Shown: positions 1-7,301 of the stretch, piece by piece | How the letters are laid out: every line of letters begins with the position of its first letter | How positions within the stretch are numbered: the first letter of the stretch is position 1 | NCBI GenBank assembly: GCA_947474365.1 | Contig: CANJIU010000102.1 | Location: forward strand, 1-35,749 | Length of the DNA stretch: 35,749 nucleotides | Reading direction: 5' to 3' | Source: Opitutia bacterium | GTDB lineage: Bacteria > Verrucomicrobiota > Verrucomicrobiia > Opitutales > Opitutaceae | Notes under the pieces: generated by a model | The model's database searches: none | What the model saw: the letters and a program-made list of their open reading frames with translations, nothing else | What the model was told of the DNA's origin: nothing | Program-made: the position numbers and the translations under genes

Positions 1-145
1 ACAAGTTGCTCGCTCGCGCTGGGTCGGCGAAATTGAGCTTTGGATTTTGCCATCGGCACCACCCAAACAAAAGCCGGGAAGAAAGTCCCGCGAAAAATAG
101 CAATGCCCTCCGCGAGTGAAAATTACGGGGGTGAAGAAATCCGCC

Positions 146-1762
146 CTAGGGAAAACGAAACTCCCACGGTGCCCGGAGCCACTCGGGTTCGAAGGCGAGG
201 CCATGAGTCTGAAGGTCGGCGCAAATCGCGGTGAGATCCTCCCAGACGAATGCCGGGAGGAAGAATTTGTCGTGCAGTTCGCCGGCCCAGCGAACGAAAG
301 GACCAGGGCATGGCTCGGCGCACAGCCGCGCGAGGATGGCGCGCACAAACAGCGCTGTGACCGACTGCACCGCGCGGGCGGGGTGCGTCTCAAACGCACG
401 AAACTCGATCAGCCCCAGGCGGCCGTTCGGCGCGAAGGGATTCCACAGTTTGTCGACGCTGATTTCGGCCCGATGCGTGTTGCCCGAGCGGTCCATCAGC
501 AGGTCGCGAAAGAGCAAGTCGTACAGCGCGAGGTTCTGCGGCGAGCCGAGGTTCTCGGCGCCCGCGCAGGCGATCTCGAGTTCGTAGAGTGCCTCAAACG
601 TCGATTCGTCGATCCGCGGCGCCTGCGAACTCGGGCCGAGGTAGGCGCCGGTGAAGGCGTAGCTCAGCGCCGGGTGTCGTTGCCAGTAACGGATGACCGA
701 CGGCAGGAACGCCGGGAACGCGAAGAACGGCGAAAGCAGCCCGGCGGGTCCCCCAAAGACGAGATGCGCACCCCCTCCTGTGCCGACTTCGCGACCGTTG
801 AACTGCAGCTTGCGGGCGCAAAGACCGCAGGTGGCGGCCGCCTCGTAGAGGTGCTCGAGTTGTGCATCGTGGTCGGCCCAGGTGGCGCAGGGCGTGACGT
901 TGATTTCGAGCACGCCGGGATCGCTCGCGAGCCCAACGGTGGGCAGCGCGGCGTCCGGCGGCGGCGCATAGCCCGCGAGGACGACGTCGTGCAGGCGAAG
1001 TTTTTCCAGAGTATCTTCGATCGCTGCGAGCAGTTCGACGTAGGAAGCGAGCAGCAACGGAGGAACAAAGATCGTGAGCGTGCCGTCACGCGCCTCGGCG
1101 GTGAGCGCGCGGCGGAGATTTTTTTCTCCGAGTTGGCTCAACGGCAGCCGGAGTCCGGCGGGACTCTCGCCGGGAAACAGGCCAATCGGGGTGGGAGGCG
1201 CGAATGTGGCGGTCCAATCGTCGGTGCGCCAGCTGGATCCGGCTGTGCCGGTCGCGACCTGATCGAGCGGAAGCACGTGGCCGATCACCGTGTTGGGCGA
1301 ATCGCTTTCGGCGAAGGGCAGCGCTTGCGCGGGGTCGACTTTGAGTGCGCGTGCAAGGGTGCGAAGAAATTTTTCGGCATCCGCCGCGGTGTGCGCGCCC
1401 GGCTCGGTATCGGCGCGAAGGCGCGTGGGATCGCGCCAAAGCGGCTTGCCGTCCGCGAGACGCTGGATGAGCAGGGCCCAACGAGGCAGGGGTTCGCCGG
1501 GATAATGTTTGCCCGAGGTCTCCAGCACGACGGCGCCGCTGTAGGCACGGCGGATGAATTCGCGGGCGAATTTTCGGGCGTACGCGAGTTTCGTCGGTCC
1601 GAGGGCGGCGGTCTGCCACTCAGCCCCTTCGGGCGACACCGGAACAAACGTGGGTTCGCCTCCCATCGTGAGGAGGACACGTGAGCGGGCGAGGGAGGCC
1701 TCCACGGACTCACCGCAGGCGAGGATGCTTTTCCACGTGGAGTCGGGGTAGGAGGGAGGCAT
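146..1762 (-). CDS. DUF2126 putative amidoligase (stand-alone C-terminal part of the large transglutaminase/DUF2126 protein)
   Basis: This 538-residue protein matches DUF2126, a family predicted to be a COOH-NH2 ligase (amidoligase) with a glutamine-synthetase-like fold. Visible signatures are LTMGGEPTFVP near residues 31-41, EINVTPCATWADHD in the middle, a glycine-rich GTGGGAHLVFGGP stretch, and HRAEISVDKLWNPF followed by GLIEFRAFETHP towards the C-terminus. In many bacteria this domain follows a transglutaminase domain in one protein of about 1100 residues. Here the transglutaminase is a separate gene ending 26 bases upstream, so the pair looks like a fission. The ATG at 1762 was chosen because it leads straight into the conserved region; an open frame continues upstream to 1984 but overlaps the preceding gene. 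It is the last gene of a five-gene minus-strand operon. The substrate is unknown; the amidoligase role is a family prediction. Confidence 0.88.
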   Translation of the reverse strand: MPPSYPDSTWKSILACGESVEASLARSRVLLTMGGEPTFVPVSPEGAEWQTAALGPTKLAYARKFAREFIRRAYSGAVVLETSGKHYPGEPLPRWALLIQRLADGKPLWRDPTRLRADTEPGAHTAADAEKFLRTLARALKVDPAQALPFAESDSPNTVIGHVLPLDQVATGTAGSSWRTDDWTATFAPPTPIGLFPGESPAGLRLPLSQLGEKNLRRALTAEARDGTLTIFVPPLLLASYVELLAAIEDTLEKLRLHDVVLAGYAPPPDAALPTVGLASDPGVLEINVTPCATWADHDAQLEHLYEAAATCGLCARKLQFNGREVGTGGGAHLVFGGPAGLLSPFFAFPAFLPSVIRYWQRHPALSYAFTGAYLGPSSQAPRIDESTFEALYELEIACAGAENLGSPQNLALYDLLFRDLLMDRSGNTHRAEISVDKLWNPFAPNGRLGLIEFRAFETHPARAVQSVTALFVRAILARLCAEPCPGPFVRWAGELHDKFFLPAFVWEDLTAICADLQTHGLAFEPEWLRAPWEFRFP

Positions 1763-1788
1763 GGGAAAAGTCAGGCGGACGGGGCTCG

Positions 1789-2658
1789 TCAGAGCTTCTC
1801 GATCGCCAGGTGCGTGTACAGGGTCGAAGTGACGTTGCTGAGCCCGTAGAAGGTGCCTTGGACGGGATTCACGCTTTCGGCGATCGCGGCGTGTGCGACC
1901 GGAATGAAGGCGTCGTCGCAAAAAATCCCGCGCGTCGCATCGAGTCCGCGCCAGCCGGCGCCTGGCAGGTACACCTCGGCCCACGCGTGCATGGCCGGCG
2001 GCACGGGTTGGGCGACCCCAGGCGGCGGGGGTTCGAAGAGATAACCGCTGACGAAGCGGGCGGCGAGTCCCTGTAGCCGACAGAGTTCGATGAACAGGAC
2101 GGCGTAGTCCCGGCAGGAACCGCTGCCGAGCGCGAGGGTCGTGCCGGCCGATTGGATGCCCGGCTCATCGCGGCGGGTGTATCGAAGAGCCTGATGCACC
2201 GCGTGGTTGAGGGCGGTGAGAAACTGCACGGTGTCAGTTGGCGGTGCCGGCAGGTGGAGGGCGAGCCACGAGCGCAGTTCCGCGACCGGGGTGTCGGCGC
2301 GGAGGGCGAGACTCGGGGCCAGGGCGACCTGCTCCGCGGGATCGTACGCGAACGGAAAGGTGAGCGCCGTGGGCTTGAGGAAAAAGTCGAAGGGGTTCGA
2401 GTCGAGCGTCTCGACCATCAGTTCACTGCGGAATTCGAGCCGGTCGGAGATCTGGTCGGGCGTGAAAAACGCCCAGTCGAGGGCGTTGTCGAGGGGATCG
2501 GTGGTGGCGATTCGGCGAGCGGCGGGACTGATCGTGAGATCGAAATTATGGAGCCGCTGCCGCGACGACTCGCTCGGACGGAGGTACAGCGCGTGCGGGG
2601 CAAAGCTCACCGGCGCGGAATAATCGTAGCGGGTGAGATGGGCGAGGCGGAGAAACAT
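1789..2658 (-). CDS. Transglutaminase-like protein (bacterial transglutaminase-like N-terminal plus core domain)
   Basis: This 289-residue protein has the bacterial transglutaminase-like N-terminal domain (about residues 3-90, starting FLRLAHLTRYDY) and a transglutaminase/protease core. The probable catalytic triad is intact: Cys182 in GSGSCRDYA, His224 in MHAWAEVYLPG and Asp240 in GLDATRG. No signal peptide is visible, so it probably acts in the cytoplasm. It is one of two transglutaminase-like genes in the operon. The other lies 63 bases upstream, and the DUF2126 amidoligase starts 26 bases downstream. In relatives this module is commonly fused to DUF2126, so it is likely the functional partner of that protein. 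Whether it cleaves, transfers or deamidates a peptide amide is not known. Confidence 0.9.
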   Translation of the reverse strand: MFLRLAHLTRYDYSAPVSFAPHALYLRPSESSRQRLHNFDLTISPAARRIATTDPLDNALDWAFFTPDQISDRLEFRSELMVETLDSNPFDFFLKPTALTFPFAYDPAEQVALAPSLALRADTPVAELRSWLALHLPAPPTDTVQFLTALNHAVHQALRYTRRDEPGIQSAGTTLALGSGSCRDYAVLFIELCRLQGLAARFVSGYLFEPPPPGVAQPVPPAMHAWAEVYLPGAGWRGLDATRGIFCDDAFIPVAHAAIAESVNPVQGTFYGLSNVTSTLYTHLAIEKL

Positions 2659-2721
2659 TTTGGGAGCGCGACCGGATGGCCGCAGGGTTGGAGATGCGGC
2701 CGGACGGGCCGCGTTCCCCGC

Positions 2722-3585
2722 CTACGAGAGCGGCAACGCCACCGGCGTTTCGCGGACGGTGACGTCGACTTTGAGCGAACGCGTGGGCGCGCCGCGGTAG
2801 GTGCCGTTGACGGGACGGATGTCGGCGTAGTCGCGGCCGACGGCAACCTTGACGTAGCGATCATCGGCCACGCGGTCGTGGGTGGGATCGTAGGCAACCC
2901 AGCCGTGGCCGGGCACCCAAGCCTCGATCCACGCGTGGGACGCCTCGATCTCGCGCGGACGGCGGGTGTTGTTGAAAAAATACCCGCTCACGTAGCGGGC
3001 CGGGATGCCCATGCTGCGGCAAAGGCCGAGGTGCACGTGGGCGAAATCCTGGCAAACGCCCATCCGGAGCTTCAGCACGTCGGTCGCGCGGGTGTTCACC
3101 CCGGTGGTCTTGGGCTTGTAGGCGAACCGGCGGTAGATGTGTTCACCGAGCCGGCGGACATCGCCCCATACGTCGCCGCGTCCCTCGGCCAGCGCGTCCT
3201 GAGCTTCGCGCCAGAGTTCCACCTCAAGCGGCACGTAGTGGGAGCTGTTGTAGAATTCGGCGAGCATCTCGCGTTCCGCGGATCGCTCCAACTCGGCGAT
3301 GGGCACGCGCGGGACCGGCGGGCGGTCGGCGAGCGGTATCGTCTCCACGATCGAAACCGCCTCAATCACCAGCTTCGGGTGGTTCTCGATGATCTCGAAA
3401 TAGTGGACGGTGTTGTTGAAAAAATCGCTGTAATCGCGGGGGACGGCGCCGGGCGTGAGCCGCAATTTGAAGTCGTGGCAGCGCTGGGTGGCGTCGTCGA
3501 TCGGGCGGAGGCGCGTCTCGTTGAAGCTGTCGTGCGCCTTGCCGGCGTAGGTGAAGGTGGTGCGATGGAGGACGCGTAGGTGCAT
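2722..3585 (-). CDS. Transglutaminase-like protein, second copy in the amidoligase operon
   Basis: This 287-residue cytoplasmic protein has an N-terminal transglutaminase-like domain (starting MHLRVLHRTTFTYAG) and a transglutaminase core. The probable triad is Cys178 in MGVCQDFAH, His217 in SHAWIEAW and Asp233 in YDPTHDR. It is diverged from the neighbouring 289-residue paralogue and is the type usually found directly after the alpha-E gene. The ATG at 3585 was preferred because MHLRVLHRT is the usual family start. A GTG at 3606, immediately after the alpha-E stop codon, would add seven residues. The tight spacing (21 bases) indicates co-transcription with the alpha-E and ATP-grasp genes. The biochemical role is inferred from family and context only. 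Confidence 0.9.
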   Translation of the reverse strand: MHLRVLHRTTFTYAGKAHDSFNETRLRPIDDATQRCHDFKLRLTPGAVPRDYSDFFNNTVHYFEIIENHPKLVIEAVSIVETIPLADRPPVPRVPIAELERSAEREMLAEFYNSSHYVPLEVELWREAQDALAEGRGDVWGDVRRLGEHIYRRFAYKPKTTGVNTRATDVLKLRMGVCQDFAHVHLGLCRSMGIPARYVSGYFFNNTRRPREIEASHAWIEAWVPGHGWVAYDPTHDRVADDRYVKVAVGRDYADIRPVNGTYRGAPTRSLKVDVTVRETPVALPLS

Positions 3586-3606
3586 GCGTGTCGGCCCGGC
3601 AGGCAC

Positions 3607-4605
3607 CTATTGTTGTTGTTGCTGCTGCTGGTCCTCAAGCAGGGATTCCGCCGGGTAGAACATCGTCGTCGCGACGACTTCGTCGCTGATGGTCGAGAGC
3701 GTGGCTTGGATCTCCATGAGGAATTCGTGCAGACCCTGGTCGAGGACGTCGGTGATCGTGAGCGACTGCAGGTCGGCGAGCAGCCGGCGCGAGACGCGCG
3801 CGGCGGAGGAACGGGGGCGGGTGCCGGTTTCACCGAGGATGCGACGGAGGAAATCGTCCACCCGCGCCATGCAGAAATGCAGCGAGCGAGGGAAGGAGTC
3901 GGAGAAGATCAGAAACTCGGCGGCCTTCCAAGCGAGGATCTCCCGGACGTAGTAACGGCGGTACGCCTCAAGGGCGGAGGCGGAGCGGAGGACGGCCTGC
4001 CATTGCGCGGTGTCGAGGGCGCCGCCGACGTCCGTCGCGTTGGGAAGCAGGATGTGATATTTGACGTCGAGGATGCGCGTGGTCTTGTCGGCGCGCTCGA
4101 TGTATTTGCCGAACTCAAGGAATTCCCAGCCCTCACTCCGAGAGTAGGTCGAGGAGGTGAGTCCCTGAAAAAGGTGGGAGGCGCGGTTGATTTTGGCGAA
4201 GAACTCCTGGGGCCCGGCGGACCACACGGCGGCCGTGCTCTGCGACTTGAGGAACAGGTAGAGTTCGTTGATCGTCTCCCACATCTCAAGGGAGATTTGG
4301 TCGCGGATCATCCGGGCGTTTTCGCGGGCGGAAAAAACGCACGCGAGAATCGATCCCGGGTTGCGGAGATCGAAGGCGAGGAATTCCGTGACGGTGCGGC
4401 TGTCGGGCGTCTCGTAATGCTTCGCGAAAAGTTCCTCGTCGCCGGAACTCAGGATGAGCGATTCCCAAGTGTTGAGTTTGCTATGGGCGATGTCCTGGAA
4501 GTCGGTGACGAACTGGAGATTGACGTCGAGCAGGCGGGCGACGTTTTCGGCGCGCTCGATGTAGCGGCTCATCCAGTAGAGCGAATGGGCCACGCGCGAG
4601 AGCAT
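3607..4605 (-). CDS. Alpha-E domain protein of the ATP-grasp/transglutaminase system, with a poly-glutamine tail
   Basis: This 332-residue protein matches the alpha-E (DUF403) family, an all-helical domain found almost always beside a circularly permuted ATP-grasp and transglutaminases. The canonical start MLSRVAHSLYWMSRYIERA fixes the ATG at 4605. The internal motif FGKYIERADKTTRILDVKY repeats the YIERA pattern of the N-terminus. The function of the domain is unknown; it is thought to be a structural or substrate-handling partner of the ligase. The last residues are seven consecutive glutamines after a terminal Asp, encoded by three CAG then four CAA codons before the TAG. This tail is unusual for the family and could vary in length by slippage. 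The gap to the ATP-grasp stop is 133 bases, with no strong promoter evident. Confidence 0.92.
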   Translation of the reverse strand: MLSRVAHSLYWMSRYIERAENVARLLDVNLQFVTDFQDIAHSKLNTWESLILSSGDEELFAKHYETPDSRTVTEFLAFDLRNPGSILACVFSARENARMIRDQISLEMWETINELYLFLKSQSTAAVWSAGPQEFFAKINRASHLFQGLTSSTYSRSEGWEFLEFGKYIERADKTTRILDVKYHILLPNATDVGGALDTAQWQAVLRSASALEAYRRYYVREILAWKAAEFLIFSDSFPRSLHFCMARVDDFLRRILGETGTRPRSSAARVSRRLLADLQSLTITDVLDQGLHEFLMEIQATLSTISDEVVATTMFYPAESLLEDQQQQQQQ

Positions 4606-4738
4606 GACGGTCGCCTGCGGGCGAAGCAACGGGGGCGCGGCGGGGGATTTGGCGGCGGGAGGCACGGACGAATATTGATTTGAGATTAGGGATTTTCGAT
4701 GGCCGGAAACGCGCTCGACCGGCGAAAATGCGAACCAG

Positions 4739-5941
4739 TTACTCGTCGCCCTGCAGCACCCACGTGTCCTTGGAGCCGCCGCCTTGCGACGAGTTGACGA
4801 CGAGCGAGCCCTTGCGCAGCGCAACGCGGGTGAGGCCGCCGGGCGTGACGGTGATCTTCTCTCCGTAGAGGATGTACGGACGGAGATCGATGTGGCGGCC
4901 CTCAAGTTTGCCGTCACACCACGTCGGTGAGCGCGAGAGCATGATCGGATCCTGGGCGATGAAGTTGCGCGGTTGGGCGGCGACCTGGGCGCGGAAGGCC
5001 TCGCACTCGGCTTTGGTCGACGCCGGGCCGATGAGCATGCCGTAGCCTCCAGCCTCGTTGGCGGACTTCACCACGAGCTTCTCGATGTTTTCCAGAATGA
5101 ATTTTCGGTCAAGCGGCTCTGATGCGAGGTAGGTGTTGACGTTGGGCAGAATCGGTTCTTCGCCGAGGTAGTATTTGATCAGCTTCGGAACGTAGGCGTA
5201 GATGACCTTGTCGTCGGCGACGCCGGTGCCGATCGAGTTGGCCAGTGCGACATGGCCCGCGCGGTAGGCGTTAACGAGGCCGGGCACGCCCAGCATCGAG
5301 TCGGGCCGGAAGATCGTCGGGTCGAGGAAATCGTCGTCGATCCGACGGTAAATGACGTCGACCGGCACCAGGCCGGCGGTCGTGCGCATGTAGACCCGCG
5401 AATCGCGGACCACGAGGTCGCGGCCCTCTACGATCGGGATGCCCATTTGGCGGGCGAGGAAGCAGTGCTCGAAATACGCGCTGTTGTAGACCCCGGGAGT
5501 GAGCAGGACGACGTTCGGTTTATCACTTTCCCCAGGTGCGAGGTGCAGCAGGGCCTTGAGCAATTCGTCGGCGTAACCCTCGACCGGCCTCACCCCGTAG
5601 CTTTGAAAGAGATTCGGAAACGCCCGGCGCATCGCCGCGCGGTTCTCGATCATGTAGCTCGCCCCCGACGGGCAGCGGAGATTGTCCTCAAGCACGAGGT
5701 AGTTGCCTTTGTCGTCGCGAATCAGGTCGGTGCCGCAGATGTGGACGTAGATCCCCTTTGGTACGGAGAAATTCATGAACTCCCGGCGGAAATGCTTGGC
5801 GCCGAGGATCAGGCCCGCGGGCACGATTTTGTCCTTCAGGGCCTTTTGGTCATGGTAGACGTCGTCGAGAAAAAGGTTCAGCGCCATCATGCGCTGCGTG
5901 AGGCCGGCCTCGATCCGCTTCCACTCGGTCGCCGGGATCAC
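4739..5941 (-). CDS. Circularly permuted ATP-grasp protein, N-terminally truncated open frame after an in-frame TGA
   Basis: This is the main surviving frame (400 residues from a GTG at 5941) of a circularly permuted ATP-grasp ligase (type 2, DUF404/DUF407). ATP-grasp motifs are clear: VLEDNLRCPSGASY, LTPGVYNSAYFEHCFLA, VKSANEAGGYGMLIGP and HIDLRPYILYGE. Such enzymes activate a carboxylate as acyl phosphate to form an amide bond. The family is normally about 480 residues long. Reading upstream in the same frame continues convincing family sequence (FPFDLIPR, FLRRGVTFTVYGD, RLAERLSTLP) back to a TGA at 6098-6100. Beyond the TGA, more family sequence follows (see 6098-6190). The GTG at 5941 is therefore probably not the native start, but it is the first conventional start after the stop. 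The gene is either a recent pseudogene, a sequencing error, or translated by readthrough or re-initiation. Confidence 0.8.
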   Translation of the reverse strand: MIPATEWKRIEAGLTQRMMALNLFLDDVYHDQKALKDKIVPAGLILGAKHFRREFMNFSVPKGIYVHICGTDLIRDDKGNYLVLEDNLRCPSGASYMIENRAAMRRAFPNLFQSYGVRPVEGYADELLKALLHLAPGESDKPNVVLLTPGVYNSAYFEHCFLARQMGIPIVEGRDLVVRDSRVYMRTTAGLVPVDVIYRRIDDDFLDPTIFRPDSMLGVPGLVNAYRAGHVALANSIGTGVADDKVIYAYVPKLIKYYLGEEPILPNVNTYLASEPLDRKFILENIEKLVVKSANEAGGYGMLIGPASTKAECEAFRAQVAAQPRNFIAQDPIMLSRSPTWCDGKLEGRHIDLRPYILYGEKITVTPGGLTRVALRKGSLVVNSSQGGGSKDTWVLQGDE

Positions 5942-6097
5942 CCGGGGGATCAGGTCGAAGGGGAAAATCCGCTCCGTACCCTGAGCGTCGCTGTAGACGG
6001 TGAAGGTGACTCCCCGCCGGAGAAAGGCGAGGTCGACTGCGGCCCGGCGCTGGTCGAATTCGGCTTCGGGCAGGGTGGAGAGGCGTTCGGCGAGCCG

Positions 6098-6190
6098 TCA
6101 ATAATGTGGCCGGACGGCATTGCCGCCGCCCGGGGCGAACATCTCGTCGAAAAAGGAGCCGGAGTCGTAGTGAGAATGGATGAGTGACAC
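6098..6190 (-). pseudogene. 5' fragment of the circularly permuted ATP-grasp gene, ended by an in-frame TGA
   Basis: In the same frame as the downstream ATP-grasp, a GTG at 6190 opens a 30-codon stretch containing SFFDEMFAPGG and ending AVRPHY before TGA (6098-6100). FDEM...VRPHY followed by RLAERL is the standard N-terminus of this family, so the TGA replaces one codon within continuous homology; a CGA (Arg) to TGA transition would explain it. From 6190 to 4739 the frame spans 484 codons including both stops, which matches the usual length of about 480. Upstream of the GTG, AGGA about ten bases away is a possible ribosome binding site. The frame is closed further upstream by TAG at 6203-6205. 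The reading is taken directly from the sequence; the cause of the stop is not known. Confidence 0.75.
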
Positions 6191-6282
6191 AGAGGGTTTT
6201 TCCTAGGTCGAGAGTTAGCAGGTCTCTTGCCAGCGCACTGCAGACCGATGGAATGGCGGTCAATTGTTCGTATTGCAACCCG

Positions 6283-7158
6283 TCAGCGCCGGAAGGCAGT
6301 GAATGTCGTGCCGGCGAGAATCAGGGCCGCGCCGAGGAGTTCGTGGCGGGAAAAGTGTTCGCCAAAAAACAAGGTGCCGCCGACGGCGATGCCGAGCGGC
6401 ACGAGCATCTGGAGCAGCGAACCCTCCGCGACCGGCAGATCGCGAAATGCGCGCGTCATGGTGATTTGACCGAGGGACGCGAAGAGCCCGGCGACGATCA
6501 TCACGCCCCAGCCGGCCGGCGACACGGATTGGGGGTGCGTGGCCGCCGGGATGCCGCAAATCAACAGTCCGTAGACGCATTGGGCGGCAAAAATGGTCGA
6601 GGTGTGGTCGGTGGCGTGAAGCTGGCGAATCGTGACAACGACGTAGGCGGCCGCGAGGGCGGTCGCGACGGCGACCAAGTCATAGAGATTGGCGTGGGAG
6701 CCGGCGCCGAACGCGTTGGTCAAAAGCGCCAGGCCACCAAGCGCGGCGGTGCTGCCCAGGGCCAGGGCGATGCTGAACCGTTCACCGAGCACCCAGACGG
6801 CCATGAGGGCGCCGAAGATGACATAGGTGTTGTTGATGAACGTGGCACGTCCGGCCCCGAGATGGACGATCGTCAGGTAGAATCCGTAGACGCTCGCGCC
6901 ACCGACGACTCCGCGGCCAATCAGCTTGGGGGTCGTGAAGAGCCGGCGAAACTGGAATTCGCGGCGGTACAGCGAGTAGATGACGACCATGCCGGCGGCG
7001 AACCGGACGCACGACGCCAGCCAGACGTTGACTGACTCGAATGTACCGAGCGCGCGCACCAGCAGGACGTTGCCAGTGAAGAACGCCGCTGAGGCGATCA
7101 TGAGGACGACGCCGCGCGTATGGTGAGGAAGGACTTGGCCGGTCAAAGGTGCGATCAT
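6283..7158 (-). CDS. EamA/DMT-family membrane transporter
   Basis: This 291-residue integral membrane protein has about ten hydrophobic segments in two EamA-type repeats. The first begins near residue 16 (RGVVLMIASAAFFTGNVLL); the second carries GWGVMIVAGLFASLGQ and ends PLGIAVGGTLFFGEHFS with a short basic C-terminus. Drug/metabolite transporters of this kind typically export small metabolites or amino acids. The substrate cannot be told from sequence. The ATG at 7158 leaves a short N-terminus before the first membrane segment; a GTG at 7191 would add 11 residues. It lies between the hybrid kinase and the ATP-grasp operon, all on the minus strand. Only 92 bases separate its stop from the ATP-grasp start, so it may be co-transcribed with that operon. 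Confidence 0.88.
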   Translation of the reverse strand: MIAPLTGQVLPHHTRGVVLMIASAAFFTGNVLLVRALGTFESVNVWLASCVRFAAGMVVIYSLYRREFQFRRLFTTPKLIGRGVVGGASVYGFYLTIVHLGAGRATFINNTYVIFGALMAVWVLGERFSIALALGSTAALGGLALLTNAFGAGSHANLYDLVAVATALAAAYVVVTIRQLHATDHTSTIFAAQCVYGLLICGIPAATHPQSVSPAGWGVMIVAGLFASLGQITMTRAFRDLPVAEGSLLQMLVPLGIAVGGTLFFGEHFSRHELLGAALILAGTTFTAFRR

Positions 7159-7301
7159 CGAAAAGGAACGATGAGCCTGCCGTGCAGACACGGGTGATTG
7201 AAATCAGAATCTGGCTCCGGTCGAAGCAGGCCCACCGACAATCAGCCACCACACTTTTGCACCGCCCTGTCGCCGCAGCCCGGGCGCCTACCATTGTCCG
7301 T

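Noticed and set aside
116..1684. Long plus-strand open frame (522 codons) opposite the DUF2126 gene
   Set aside because: It is the complementary shadow of a clear minus-strand gene in GC-rich DNA; the translation is rich in Arg and Gly with no recognisable domain.
2152..4683. Long plus-strand open frames (2152-3579 and 3580-4683) opposite the transglutaminase and alpha-E genes
   Set aside because: Same shadow effect; no family motif, while the minus strand encodes intact catalytic triads.
6098..6100. Selenocysteine at the TGA
   Set aside because: The family has no cysteine expected here, and an Arg codon change is simpler. No selenocysteine machinery is in the window.
5252..6187. Plus-strand open frame opposite the ATP-grasp gene
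   Set aside because: No domain seen, and it runs over the conserved ATP-grasp region including the in-frame TGA.
7195..7206. TGATT/AATCA inverted repeat upstream of the EamA gene as an operator
   Set aside because: Only five base pairs, expected by chance in a window of this size, with no promoter signals beside it.
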